Positions 25,407-36,010 of a DNA stretch of 64,000 bases are shown here, one piece after another. Origin of the DNA: Armillaria gallica (lineage: Eukaryota; Basidiomycota; Agaricomycetes; Agaricales; Physalacriaceae); contig JBANDB010000003.1 in NCBI GenBank assembly GCA_037576215.1, positions 7,254,001 to 7,318,000 of the forward strand, given 5' to 3'. The stretch's first letter is position 1, and each line of letters opens with the position of its first letter. A model generated the notes under the pieces. The model was given only the letters and a program-made list of their open reading frames with translations, made no database searches and was not told the origin of the DNA. Both the position numbers and the translations under genes were made by a program.

Positions 25407-25793
25407 TTACGTGGCCCGTCCTCCTGGTTTGGTCGTGCCTGCACTGGTGTTGGTTTGTCCTCCATTGCCAGTCCCACTGAGATTCTGGGGTTTTCCCCCT
25501 CCAGATGTCCCAGAGGCTGCACTAGTGTTTGTCTGGGGTCCACGAGGGACATATCTGTGAAATATTCGATGAGATATCTCGCCAGTGCCGAACTCACGTA
25601 CCCTTGTCCTGACATCGACAGACTGACCAACATTCAGTACAAAGAAGAACGAAAAAACGATCAGACAGCGAACCTGGATGTGCCTCCGCTGTGAAAGAGA
25701 CCGTGAGCACCGATAGGGAGATAGCAAATAGGATGGTACGTACCGTACAGACGTAGAGACGGCTCTGAGGTGCTGGAAAATGCTGAATTGCAT
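25407..25793 (-). CDS. family F small protein, copy 1 (hydrophobic segment, Gly/Ser/Thr-rich tail)
   Basis: Minus-strand ATG at 25793 gives MQFSIFQHLRAVSTS. An intron of about 55-60 bp (GTACG..TTTCACAG) is likely, since donor and acceptor are conserved in the paralogue at 33663-33995. Skipping it gives RRHIQVRCLIVFSFFFVLNV, a single possible membrane segment, then DVRTRVREFGTG and HRYVPRGPQTN. The C-terminus is Gly/Ser/Thr/Asn-rich and differs between paralogues, while the VDVRTRVREF-HRYVP block is conserved in frame. No family recognised. The basic N-terminus followed by a hydrophobic stretch would fit an organelle-targeted or anchored small protein; that is inference. A further upstream start at 25898 is possible. 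Confidence 0.45.
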   Translation of the reverse strand: MQFSIFQHLRAVSTSVRYVPSYLLSPYRCSRSLSQRRHIQVRCLIVFSFFFVLNVGQSVDVRTRVREFGTGEISHRIFHRYVPRGPQTNTSAASGTSGGGKPQNLSGTGNGGQTNTSAGTTKPGGRAT

Positions 25794-26073
25794 GTCTGCA
25801 GTGTGTTCGGTGGGTGGTTTGAATAGAGAAGTAGTGGCGTAGTGAAGAAATACGCATCTCATACGCCGCCTTTTATACCATAGCATATATTGATGCATAT
25901 TCCATCATTGGCATGCTACAAGTCGGTTGCCATCACACCGACGTTTCAGTATATGTCAGAATTCCCAGAAATCAAAAGAGCAGTGCATTGTAAATTGTTA
26001 GCATATGTAGCATGTATCGTCGTTGACGGCACGGAATCAAAAGGTAAGCTGCCGATCCACCATTTCGCGTATC

Positions 26074-26697
26074 ATGACGATGGGTTATCTGTACCAGAGT
26101 ACGGAGGTAGCAAGAACACAGGAAACATTGATACAGGGATCCTGGTATGCAAACCTCCGTGATGATGATCAGGGCGGGATCGCCGGTATGTTTTACCAAG
26201 GTGACATCGCAACATCATTTTGGACCATGTCTATTTCCTCGACCGCGTCGGCGGCTAGTTGGTTGAACAGAGGATATTGCTCGGGAGTGTTGACACATCA
26301 GAGGAGTCGGGTAGAAGAGCTGAAGAGAACGATTGGCGATCCACGGAATGATCGTATAAGCGTGCACTTGCTGCTAAGTAGCCTCTATACAGATCGCCGT
26401 ACTGAGTACCTGGCGCGAACGACGCATCTTTGGCTCAATTCTTCAGCACTCAGCAGTCGAAGCGTCCAAGGAATGTCGTTACTGCCCGAGTTTCCGATGT
26501 TCGTATCAGCCGCAGCATTCGTCCTTTCAGCAGGAATGGTGGAGAATGACAGGGCCTTGATTGCTCTCGTAGCAAAACACTCCATCTTAACGGAGGATCA
26601 CACGGCATTGTCATCAACAAAACCTTCGGTATTGCAAATTGAATGTATGGGCGTAGCCGATACTCGTATGAGAAATGGTTTGAGGCGTACATTATAG
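26074..26697 (+). CDS. unrecognised 207-codon open frame inside duplication F
   Basis: An ATG (MTMGYLYQSTE) opens a stop-free plus-strand frame to LRRTL. It has no recognised domain. The matching stretch of copy 2 (35260-35930) is full of stops in this frame, whereas a minus-strand frame (AEELSQRCVVRARYSVRRS against AEELSQRRVFRAGHSVRRS) is conserved in both copies. The plus-strand frame may therefore be a chance opening over an antisense relic. Confidence 0.2.
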   Translation: MTMGYLYQSTEVARTQETLIQGSWYANLRDDDQGGIAGMFYQGDIATSFWTMSISSTASAASWLNRGYCSGVLTHQRSRVEELKRTIGDPRNDRISVHLLLSSLYTDRRTEYLARTTHLWLNSSALSSRSVQGMSLLPEFPMFVSAAAFVLSAGMVENDRALIALVAKHSILTEDHTALSSTKPSVLQIECMGVADTRMRNGLRRTL

Positions 26698-26759
26698 TGT
26701 TCGTTTTGAACCTATGAAGCTCATTAGAATCGCACGTACACACACCCAAAACGTAAACG

Positions 26760-27400
26760 CAATACTTACCATTGTTGAAGATACTCAACACATCCTTCAA
26801 GCTTCAGCTTCATGGATTCATCTTTGAAACGCGAAACTCCGGCTATTCGCATGAAGAAAGCACATACGATATACCGAGCTCTCATCCAGCCCACAGGCAA
26901 GAATGTCTCTCCATCGAATGCTGAACTATGTGCCGTCGATGTAAAACGAAACGATGGTGGCTTCATTTTACCCAATTTCCTCTATGCCGTGGTAGGATTG
27001 CTAAAACCGGACGGAGGGATACCGTCTTTGAAGTGTCTACAGCGCTCAGATCTGTGGATGGGGTTTGCCGAATTCATCAGGTCGCATATATACAAGGAAA
27101 CAATTCCTAGCGATCTTTCTCTGCGTACTGAAAAGCCAAAGGGCCTGAAAGAGGATGTTCATTGTTGAACAGGAAGGGCGAACTGAAAATGGTGCAGCGC
27201 CCTGTCGGCTAGACAGTTTATGGTTTCGCTAGGAGTTATGTACAACTCTGAGAGAAAATCATGCGATATCTGTGCGTCATCGTTTCCTAGGCGAGCGGGA
27301 AATGGTGCCACGTTCATTGCCGCTTTCGAGCGGGATTGAAAATCGAAAAGCGTTGTCGAACTGCGACAATCAATAACTGAATAGTCAGAAAAAATGAGAG
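26760..27400 (-). pseudogene. family A, copy 1
   Basis: The minus-strand start region reads FQSRSKAAMNVAPFPARL (about 27340-27290), like SFESGMNIAPFLAAW in the copy at 61.8 kb. Further along is FRFTSTAHSSAFDGETFLPV (about 26950), matching FRFTSTAHHPACEEAFQPV in the 56-kb copy, then a splice-like GTATATCG donor. Stops and frame changes occur between the blocks. The family is unknown to me; it is always divergent from family B across the conserved spacer. Confidence 0.5.
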
Positions 27401-27655
27401 ACAGCAAAGGTCAAGTCACGTACCAGCTCTCTCGTGTCTCACAGATCTGTCCGCTACGACGTCTTCTCCCAGGTGATAGAAATCCATGATTTGAATTCAG
27501 GCAAGGCTTCCAAGTCCGGGGAGAATTATTTCCACTGGTTTTCGTCTTGAGGATGGCCGGGCGAGCGCTGACCCGCGAACATGACAACAATAAGTGTCCA
27601 ACGTCGGCAATGTCGTCGACGAAGCTTCGGGAAAGCGTGGACCGGGAAAAAGCTT

Positions 27656-27780
27656 GAAACGGCAGTCACACGTAACACGTGATCATATTTCTTCCAAATT
27701 CAAACTTCACGAATCGCCATTCAGACGCGTCGGCGATCGCCGTTAGTGATCTGATTTCCCATCTTTGCTCTCACTATCAT
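27656..27780. promoter_or_regulatory. A/B divergent spacer, copy 1
   Basis: GAAACGGCAGTCACACG then AACACGTGAT at 27656-27683, containing the CACGTG hexamer. ACGCGTC is at 27725, then CGCCGTTAGT and GATTTCCCATC just ahead of the B-type ATG at 27780. Known fungal factors bind CACGTG (bHLH, Cbf1-like) and ACGCGT (MBF-type, cell cycle). Conservation of both motifs and their spacing in other copies supports a shared bidirectional promoter. Confidence 0.6.
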
Positions 27781-28085
27781 GGCCGTCCTCGTCTGCCAAG
27801 TCTGTGACCTTCGCCGAGTTCTATGACCCTTCCAGCCGGGGCGCATCGTCGAAGAAGGCCTATGGACCTTTGACCCGGAGACAGGGTGCTGCCTAATTAA
27901 TAAGACGAGAGTCGCCCATATGCCCGCCCTGACCTGTACGACTACAATATCTGCTGCTGAGTGCTACATCTCCTTATTCTAAATTTATGTCTTATATCCC
28001 TGTCGCAGGGACGATGCTATGGTCGTCTACTCCACAGTGACCTCGCCCAAACGCGTCTGTTTCAAAGGCAATGCGGGTCAAAAAT
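27780..28085 (+). pseudogene. family B cysteine-rich gene, copy 1, truncated
   Basis: Starts ATGGCCGTCCTCGTCTGCCA, coding MAVLVCQVCD, then loses frame after deletions compared with the copy at 37803. The intron acceptor and GGACGATGCTATGGTCGTCT of exon 2 are still readable at 28008-28030. After VYSTVTSPKRVCFKG the homology stops where an inverted fragment of family F begins. Confidence 0.6.
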
Positions 28086-28205
28086 CATGTTATAATGTCA
28101 CCTTACCGGAGATCCCACCATTGCCCATCATCACGGGGGTTTGCATACCAGGATCCCTGTTCCTGTATACTGGCCGCCTCCGTGCTATGACCCGCTCTTA
28201 TGTGG
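28085..28205. repeat. inverted fragment of duplication F inside family B copy 1
   Basis: ATAATGTCACCTTACCGG, ATCATCACGGGGGTTTGCAT and CCAGGATCCCTGT are the reverse complement of sequence at 26110-26215 and 35290-35410. The GGGGGTTTGCAT variant is closer to the 35-kb copy. It joins families B and F in a way simple tandem duplication cannot explain. Confidence 0.65.
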
Positions 28206-28369
28206 CATCAAGGCAGCCTCACCTATTATCAACGACTATACGTGCTACACGTGCTAGTGATTTACAGTTGCATTCTTCTTTGATTTGCGATAATCCTGCT
28301 ACTTACCATACGCACCGAACATTAGACGTTTAGTCACTAATTTTGATTTCGAGTCTATAAGGTCGGCCC

Positions 28370-29170
28370 TTTGTCGTTGCGCTGTTCTCAGTGAATGTCG
28401 CAAGGTGAGTGCATAATCTACTTACACTTGTAACGATAACTGAGCAATGCGGTAGAATTACAAAGTCGATTAACGCTGGCCATGAGTTGTAGGGATATAT
28501 CGATACGAGCTGAGGACATCGAGCGACAGTGGGTATATGCTACCTATGTCCTAGAGCTGAAAGTCAACCGCATATCTAGCAGATCTCTTGTGTGTACAAG
28601 AGTAGGATGGGAGCGACGACGAAGGTGATGGAAAGTGCGTCATTTTAGACCACTGCAACAAAATCAGCACTCATTCATACCACTAGATCCGTACCAGAAA
28701 GCGATTTCCTGGACGCCTCATCACTGAATTCCTTCAAAGTTCACTCGGCACATCCTGTTCTCATCCAACCGCGTTTCCGGTAATGGATATTCCCAAGGCG
28801 CCGCTTTTCTTTGGTCACCGGGAGTCCAACAGGCAGGACACGAGCTGGAATCTCTGTATCCTACTTCGCCCATCAGCCACCCTTTCTTTGATATCTCCCT
28901 GATTTGGATTCGTGAGATGAAGCTGAAGGTCATTGTCAAGCTAGTTTTCGAAAAGCGACGAAGTGAAGTTCCTTACTATTCCATCATTCATCAGTGACCC
29001 AACGAGCTTCGGTAGACGCTCCAGTTCCGTACAGATGAGGGCAGAGCATAGTTCGGATACGAAGGGGATAAGACATGCGCCTGAGATTGGGGATGCTTAT
29101 TTGAACTCAAAGTGAGCGCTTGAGTAGCGAGCTCTATCATTGCCTCGTTCTGAAAAGTACTAACCACAGG
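28370..29170 (+). pseudogene. family C, copy 1
   Basis: Aligned with 62345-63100: GTGAATGTCGCAAGGTGAGT with a common intron to GCGGTAG, an exon with CATCGAGCGACA-GTGGGTATATGCT, then CGCGTTTCCGGTAATGGATA (FP-MDIPKAPLFFGH in one frame), and an intron ending GAGCTTCGGTAG followed by ACGCTCCAGTTCCG. The intron boundaries are conserved among copies but every copy has stops in each frame. Function unknown. The same DNA carries antisense frame D. Confidence 0.45.
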
Positions 29171-29181
29171 ACCAAAGGATA

Positions 29182-29490
29182 TCACGCCGCCCTCAATAAG
29201 GAGTAAATACGGACTGAAGCCTGCCAATCTGCAAGACGGTTTAGCACCTCTTCCCAACTGCGATGTTTATTCATCGCTGAATGTCGCGCCGCATCTCCAT
29301 CCAAAGATCTCACCGCCAGAAAATACTCCTGTGACGGCTGTCCATCCCAGTGGTCTCGCCGCAGTGCTTTTGTCGCGACTTGGTCGGAGCTTGCGGGATG
29401 CAGTGCGGTAGACAGATCGAGTAAAGGCTGCACACAGAAAGATCCTTTCTGCTTGTCCCTTTCCTTCGAATTATTTTTGTTTGTGGGCAA
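29182..29490 (-). CDS. family D open frame, copy 1 (antisense side of the C block)
   Basis: Minus-strand frame with KERDKQKGSFCVQPLLDLS and then DHWDGQPSQEYFLAVRSLDG and RHSAMNKHRSWEEVLNRL. The block WDG-(5-8)-RSLDGDAARHSAMNKHR recurs as WDGREYSQARISLDGEGARC at about 45560, so the frame is conserved in a second copy. The start is uncertain and no domain is recognised. The -HRSWEEVLNRLADWQ- end is likely helical. Confidence 0.35.
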   Translation of the reverse strand: MPTNKNNSKERDKQKGSFCVQPLLDLSTALHPASSDQVATKALRRDHWDGQPSQEYFLAVRSLDGDAARHSAMNKHRSWEEVLNRLADWQASVRIYSLLRAA

Positions 29491-30832
29491 GCGCAGGGGT
29501 GTTTGAAGAGGTTAGCTCCACTTTCTCCTTCAAATTATCGGTGCTCAAATATTGTTCGTGCGTAGGCTACAAGCGAACCTGTATTGCCCCGAAATACGAA
29601 GCTGTAATTTTGCCAGTATAGAAGACGAACAAAGGAATTCTCAACTGATGGCACGCGCTTCGTTCCGAGCAGCTGCAGGCCGGGGAATACTTCTGGCGTA
29701 CGTGAACATGGTACATATCCTTTTGATTTACGTGAAATATTAGTGTTCATCTGGTTTCAGTCATGATCGGCAGCCTCCAACCCGGCGTATGGAAGGCTCT
29801 TTTCATTCGTCTGCATTTGGCCATGGGCGTACAAAACAGCAGTGAAAAAAAAGATACTATCAACCTAGGAGTTCGGTCTGTTGACGTTTCACTAGAGGCT
29901 ATGGACCCTCACTTCATAATCTTGATCTGTATTATCAACTTTCGTCTCTGTGTGACTAGTCGTCATTCGCCCTAATCTGTTAAACTTGCAGTACTCATTG
30001 AATGAGCACCGTATACCCGCAATGCCATACATCGCCGGCCTTCGCGTCTCCAATAACGTACAGACATATTCTAAGCACGGCGACGCTTTCAAGTACCTAC
30101 CGGACAAGGTTGATCTATGCCATCCCATTTCCAGTCGCGCAAAATCTCACTGTTTCTGGTTAACTTCTATGGACCAGAGAGCAAATGAGCACCTCACTGT
30201 TGCCCCCGATGGCGCGATGGGCTGCTAGCCTGCTACGGTACCGGAATGCTGCGACGGGCGCAAATGAATGAACCCTAGCGAGTCCTTTGCTTGATTCGCG
30301 CGGCTCACCTAACATGCTCTTCAGTGCTGACAATCGTGTACAAATAGCCATTTGAGATCATTTCTATGAGCAGGAGACCTGAACCCGGCGAAGTGAAGGC
30401 TAAGCCCACGGAGTCTTCTTCGCTCCTTGCAGAAAAGGCCTACACACGTTGAATGAGATACGAACCCTCATACATCTCCGTGTTATTACCTTGGCGTATG
30501 TTTCGTTATCTTGCAGGGCCGTTTCGAAGCCGTTTCGTAGAGCTTCTCAGACTCTAGTACAGTCGATCAAATTACACATCGATTAAGTATCTTCACGTGA
30601 GTTCACTGGGTACAATGTACTGAAAAGGAATAGTGAAGGGAACAACCTGTGGCTGATTCAAGCGTCCTGACACAGGCATCGCTCCTCGACGGAGCCGTTT
30701 TCTAGGGGCTCTTACACCAAATGAGATACTTCGCCAAATTTGAGAACTTCACAATACCCCCAAACGGGTCTATTTATTTGAGGCCGCTTTTAATGGCGTC
30801 CTCTCAATCACCCTCTGCGCAAGCCCTGCGAC
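29491..30832. other. spacer ahead of the P450; coding-like fragments only
   Basis: Open frames on both strands at 29535-29975 and a plus-strand frame near 29986-30228 (MPYIAGLRVSNNVQTYSKHG) have no recognisable domain or paralogue here. From 30240 to 30832 no gene is visible; this is presumably the P450 upstream region. Confidence 0.4.
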
Positions 30833-33209
30833 ATGCAGCCTGCTCTCTATTACTTTGTTATCCCTGTGATTACCTATATGCTCGTTGCTGTCCCTCTGCG
30901 TCTCTGGAAGCACAGATATGCTATTCGAAAGATTCGCGGACCGCCGTGTCCTTCATTCTTATTAGGTTTGCTCAGAGTGACTCAGCTGTCTAAGCTTTAC
31001 TCTAAATAATAGCTATCAGGTCATGAACACCTCCTTCGTAGTCGTCAGCATATGGGCGACTTGGAGATGGAATGGTATCAGCAATACGGCGCCGTATATC
31101 GCACAGGAGGGTGCTTCGGGGTCAGAACTTTTGTCTATCTTTGTGCAATGGCTCTGATTTCTATGACAGCAAGACATTTTGTTCGTCGCTGACCCAAAGG
31201 CGTTGCAGTACATTGTTCATTCGTCTGGATACCGATTCACAAAGACAAGAGATAGCCGTTTCATGACAGACGCAGCCGTGGGACAAGGCGTAGGTACTGT
31301 TGATGGTATGCGAACGGGCTCTGTGTTGCCAATGTTCTTTGTTTGATTGAAGCTCCAGGTAGCGCCCACCAACGACAGCGGAAGATTCTCGGTCCTGCTT
31401 TTGCTACATCCCAGCTGCGACTCTTTCTGAACGTCTTCCAGACATCTGCTCTGAAGGTATGGAGGTACACCGGCTTCCACGACATTAGCTCATTTGAACG
31501 CTCTAGCTTATAGAGAAGACTAACGAGGATGTCGGGGAGGGAAAAGAGGTCAACGTCCTTCAATTGACACGTAAACTCTCGCTAGACATCATAGGCATCA
31601 GTGAGGATTCATCTAGCACTCATTGATCTTCAAATTTATTTACAATCGAACTGCCAGCCTCTTTCAGATATAAATTCGATTCCATTAACGATGGACAAAC
31701 CGAGCTGATGGCGGCGCTTGACGATGTCAGGTAGGTTTAACCCGCTTCATTTGGGGTATGTCTTACCTACTCGTTTAATAGCGGCTCAGCTCGGATGTGG
31801 CCGAAGAAATGGGAGCTTTTGTTCATCGCACTCTGGCGCGTACTTCCCGAATGGGTTCTTTTCCTTCTCAAGCGGCTGCCTAGCAGAGCTACTATGCGAC
31901 GGAAGCGGTTTAGAGACGTTGCTACGAAAGTATCCCGGCTTATCTTCGAGAAACAACTTATCGAAGTAGCCAATGATCCCAATCCATCTGAGAAGGACAT
32001 CGTCAATGTTCTCGGTATGTGGGACATGTTACACCAATAACAGTCATTTCTCATCATGAACCAGCGATGTCTCATCTTGCCAATGATGCGAAGAAGAAGA
32101 TGAGCGACGCAGAAATTGACTCCCAGCTAGCGTAGGCCTCTTCCACCGTCGTCTACTTCATTTAGCTGAGTAAGTGGGATAGTACATTCATCGTAGCAGG
32201 TCGCGACACGACTGCGGGCACTATTTCCTGGCTTCTCTATGAGCTGAGCCGTCATCCTGAGGTTCAAACGAAGGTACGCGAGGAGATATCCATAGCTAAA
32301 TCCAAGGCTCCTGGGGCGCTTACTTGGGACGATTATGATGCAATGGCTTGGCTCAACGCTGTTATCAAAGTGCGACATCGTTTTATAATATTGTGAGGTG
32401 TAATTGACGACGATTGGCCCAATTACAGGAAGTTCTCCGGTACCATCCTCATGTGCATAGCCTCCTTCGTGAAGCGTCTCAGGACGATGTCCTACCGCTA
32501 GCTGAACCTATCATCACTTCAAATGGCCAATCATGTTCAGAAATCCCTATTTCTAAGGGTCAAGTTATCTACGCCTCTGTGTACACCTATAATCGGCGAG
32601 TTCAGTCTGATTATATCCAGGGCAACCTTGTGATTAGTTTTTACTAGCCTTCCATCGGTTTGGGGCGATGATGCTGCAGAATGGAATCCTCGCCGGTTCC
32701 TTGAAGATCGTGGGATGAAACAGGAATCTCTTGGGGCCTATGCGAATTTGTAAGATCGTGTCTCTGGCGCAAAAGTACGAGACCGCTAATTCCGTCCCTT
32801 GATAGGATGTCCTTCGGTAAGAATAACATGACTTTCTTTGAGATTCTTCGTTGATTATCTCGCCACTTTAACAACAGGCGGTGGTATTCGTAGTTGTATT
32901 GGGTGAGTATTAATGCCTCAGAAGCGATGGATCAACCTTAACTTCAACTATCTCGTATCAATAGGTGGCGATTCGCGTGAGCATTGTCGAACTAACTAAT
33001 CGATTCCACCCTCACTAATTAACAGCGTCATGGAGATGCAATCTGTGGTCACAGAACTTATCAGTAATTTTGAATTCAGCATTCCGAAGGGAGCACCGGA
33101 GTTGCAGCATGGTCCCGCAGATCATACTCTGATCGCCATCGTTCCGGGGAAGGCGGATGAAGGACCGCAGGTACCGCTGCTTGTTACCCCTCTCAATAAG
33201 CAGATCTGA
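30833..33209 (+). CDS. cytochrome P450 monooxygenase, apparently complete
   Basis: A membrane-anchored haem monooxygenase with about 15 exons and 540 residues by manual splicing. It starts [19 protein letters not shown], a TM anchor followed by a basic stretch and IRGPP hinge. The C-helix region is [14 protein letters not shown]. The I-helix AGRDTTAG lies near residue 317, the ExxR motif (KEVLRYHP) near 375, and the haem loop [14 protein letters not shown] has its Cys ligand near 474. All junctions keep frame and no internal stop remains, so the gene looks functional. The haem loop is split over four exons including 11-nt (32806-32816) and 12-nt (32965-32976) microexons. One intron uses a GC donor (GCGAGT, about 32598). 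Fungal P450s of this type oxidise lipids, xenobiotics or secondary metabolites; the substrate cannot be told. No biosynthetic partner genes are adjacent. Confidence 0.9.
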
Positions 33210-33249
33210 CTATTGGGACGCTGGCTCTAATGATACTTGTGACGTATGT

Positions 33250-33545
33250 TTACCAGAATCGGCATACTATTACTCCAATGTAGGCAGCCTATAATCCATC
33301 TACAATACCCGCGGCTCTGATACCTGATAACAACGCCAAAAATTAAGGAGCCGAATGATGCTGGAAGAAGGTCATCGAGCCTTGCTTCGTGTAATGCGGG
33401 CCCAATATCTTACAGACGAGACTCGCATATCTAGCAGGGAACCTCTGAAAGGCAAACCTTGAATTTAGACGACTAACGACAAAATTAGAACTCATCCATA
33501 CCAGAAGAACACAATAAATTCATACCCCAGCACACGGCACGCCAC
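33250..33545. repeat. family E fragment
   Basis: Shares ATCGGCATACTA, CCATCTACAATA, ACCTGATAACAACG, AAAATTAAGGAGCCGA and AATTTAGACGACTAAC with 42350-42640 and 49900-50200. Homology continues to CCATACCAGAAGAACACAAT and stops there, at the start of duplication F copy 2. Noncoding in all frames. Confidence 0.75.
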
Positions 33546-33662
33546 GGTAGGGCTGTGAACCTTGTGCCGGTACCAATACCAAACCCTGTAGCAGCGGCTT
33601 TACGCCGGTCCCTTCACTTGCTATTTTTCGTAGAGCCTGCACTGCTGTTAGCTTGTCCTCCA

Positions 33663-33995
33663 CTACTGGTACCGGGGCTTCGGCTTCTGAGCGGCTCCTC
33701 CTCCGTTTCCGCTGGAGCCTCCGCTACTGTGAGTCGGAGGTCCATGAGGAACGTATCTATGAGATATTGAATTGGACATCTTGCCAGTGCAGAACTCGCG
33801 TACCCTTGTCCTGACATCGACACACTGACCAACATTCAGTACGGGGAAGAACGAATAAGCGATCAAACCGCGAACCTGGATAGACCTCCGCTGTGAAAGA
33901 GACTGTGAGCACCCATAAGGAGATAGTAAATAGGATGGTACGTACCGTACAGATGTAGAGATGGCTCGGAGGTGCTGGAAAATGCTGAATTGCAT
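33663..33995 (-). CDS. family F small protein, copy 2
   Basis: Paralogue of 25407-25793. It starts MQFSIFQHLRAISTS, has the same probable intron (GTACGTACC..TTTCACAG), then RRSIQVRGLIAYSFFPVLNV, VDVRTRVREFCTG and HRYVPHGPP. The tail is again Gly/Ser-rich (SSGGSSGNGGG) but unrelated in detail to copy 1. Conservation of the frame over the hydrophobic and VDVRTRVREF parts, with a free tail, suggests past selection on the core. Function unknown. Confidence 0.45.
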   Translation of the reverse strand: MQFSIFQHLRAISTSVRYVPSYLLSPYGCSQSLSQRRSIQVRGLIAYSFFPVLNVGQCVDVRTRVREFCTGKMSNSISHRYVPHGPPTHSSGGSSGNGGGAAQKPKPRYQ

Positions 33996-34086
33996 GTTTG
34001 CAGTACGTTCGGTGAGTGGTTTGAGTAGAGAAGTAGCAGTGTAGTGAAGAAATACACACCTCATATGCCGCCTTTTATACCATAGC

Positions 34087-35074
34087 TATGGGCGTAATAC
34101 TGTCCGGAAAATAGAGTTCACTCCTCTGTATTTCGAACACAAGCCTTTTAAATGGATGACTTACACAAGTTCCTTCTGTACCACAAATTCATACAAGCTT
34201 GAAATGCACAGTGACTGTGTGAACAAGTACAGAGCAGCTGTCTCGAAGATGCACAAGCAAGCAGTTGGACGGTCAATTTCACGCAAGTGGGAGATATTTC
34301 AAGTTTCGCATTATTCAGTGTAGCCATATCGGGCATGTCGGGCTTTCGGCAAACTAAGCCGGCCACATCACGCAGATCGAGCACAAATCGAGTAACGTTG
34401 CTCAAATCTGAGCATTCGCTAAATACCTCGAAAGGTCAGTGCAAGTATTTATAGGGGATATTCTATGTATCTTCTGTAGTGTATTGATCCTTTTTTGTAG
34501 CATAGTTAATCAATAAACAGTTATATTTCCCAATATTATCCGTGGAAGATATCAAGGCTGCAGCTACGGTAGATTTTACTTTGAAACACGTTCACCGCAG
34601 CACATTGTAAGCTACGTGAGATTAGTCTGAGCCTGAATGATCTACATAGTCATAGGCAGAAGCTTAAATAGCCATCAGAATAGATACTGATAAGGCCTGA
34701 ACACGCGGATGCAACACTAAAACCAGGCATATTCGAGAGGGAATTTCAAAACGGAGAGTCGGAGACTCGCTTATGCATTACCCTGAACCAAATACTGAGA
34801 AATAATGTCTTCCAAAGAAACGGTGTAAGGTCAACTTGTGATTATTGCCAAGAGAGGATAAAACTTGCGCTAAAAAGGACAAGTCTGACTTGTGATGAAA
34901 TTTATGGGCAGAGATGTCGCAACTTGAGCATGAATTTGAATCTTGTTGAGTATATTAGAGGATAGAATGGTAACTTGTGCTTGAAAAGAAATAACTTGCA
35001 CCTGAATGTGCCAATATCGCATCTTGTGTGCATGCTCGGCCCCGTCTGATTTTCCGATCAGTATTACGCCCATA
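34087..35074. mobile_element. MITE-like element 2 (988 bp) with 6-bp target duplication
   Basis: Inserted in duplication F copy 2. Inverted ends are TATGGGCGTAATACTG-YCGGAAAAT: the left begins TATGGGCGTAATACTGTCCG and the right ends CAGTATTACGCCCATA. CATAGC flanks both sides (34081-34086 and 35075-35080), and copy 1 has a single CATAGC at this site, which proves the target duplication. Subterminal ACAAGT (left) and ACTTGT/AACTTG (right) motifs repeat many times and may be transposase binding sites. There is no coding capacity. The transposase superfamily is open, as a 6-bp duplication is unusual for hAT or Mutator. Confidence 0.9.
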
Positions 35075-36010
35075 CATAGCATATATTGATGCACATTCTA
35101 TCCTTGGCATGCTACAAGTCGGTTGCCATCGCACCGACGTTTCAGTATACGTCAGCATTCTCGGAAATCAAAGAGCAGTGCATTGTAAATCCGTAGCGCG
35201 TGCAGCATGTATCGTCGTTGATGACACCGACATCAAAAGGTAAGCTGCCGATCCACCATTTCGCGTATCACGACCCTAGGAAGGATGTACCAGAGTACGG
35301 AGGTAGTCAGTACACAGGAAATCTTGATACAGGGATCCTGGTATGCAAACCCCCGTAATGGTGGACAGGGCGGGATCGCCGGTATGCTTTACCAAGGTGA
35401 CATCGCAACTTTATTATTGAACTATGTCTGTTCCCTCGGAGACGTTGGCTAATTGACTGGACGGAGGATATTCCTCAGGAGTATTGACACATCAGAGGAG
35501 TCGGGTAGAAGAGCTATAGAGAACGATTGGCGATCTACGAAATTATCGTATAAGCGTGCGCTTGCTGCTGAGATAGACATATTAGACTCTATGCATGCTT
35601 TCCACCTAGATCGCCGTACTGAGTGCCCGGCGCGAAAGACGCGTCTTTGGCTCAATTCTTCAGCGCTCAGCAGTCAAAGCGTCCTTACTGCCCGAGGTCC
35701 GAGGTTCATATCAGCCGCACCATTCGTCCTTTCAGCAGGAATGGTTGAGAATGACGGGGCCTTGATTGCCTAGTAACGGCCCTCGTAGCAAAACACGCTA
35801 TCTTATCGGAGGATCACACAGCATTGTCATCAACAAAACCTTCGGTATTGCACATTGAATGTATGGGCGTAGCCGATACTCGTACGAGAAATGGTTCGGG
35901 GCTGGCCGCCGTACATTATAGTGTTCGTTTTGAACCTATCCTATGAAGCTCATTAGAATCGCCCGTACACATACATAAAACGTAAATGCGATACTGACCA
36001 TTGTTGAAGA
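35075..36010. repeat. segmental duplication F, copy 2, right part
   Basis: Continues after MITE 2 with ATATTGATGCACATTCTATC and runs collinear with 25885-26760, including CAGGGATCCTGGTATGCAAA, ACATCAGAGGAGTCGGGTAG and GCATTGTCATCAACAAAACC. Small insertions (for example 35575-35600 and 35770-35790) separate the copies. The left part of this copy is 33560-34086. Confidence 0.85.

Larger units (their letters stand above)
25320..26760. repeat. segmental duplication F, copy 1
   Basis: Collinear with 33560-36010. It covers the family F small gene, the ATATTGATGCATATTCC spacer, and the downstream block with CAGGGATCCTGGTATGCAAAC and CAGAGGAGTCGGGTAGAAGAG. This copy lacks the 988-bp MITE present in copy 2 and so preserves the empty insertion site (TATACCATAGCATATATT at about 25876-25893). 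Confidence 0.85.
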
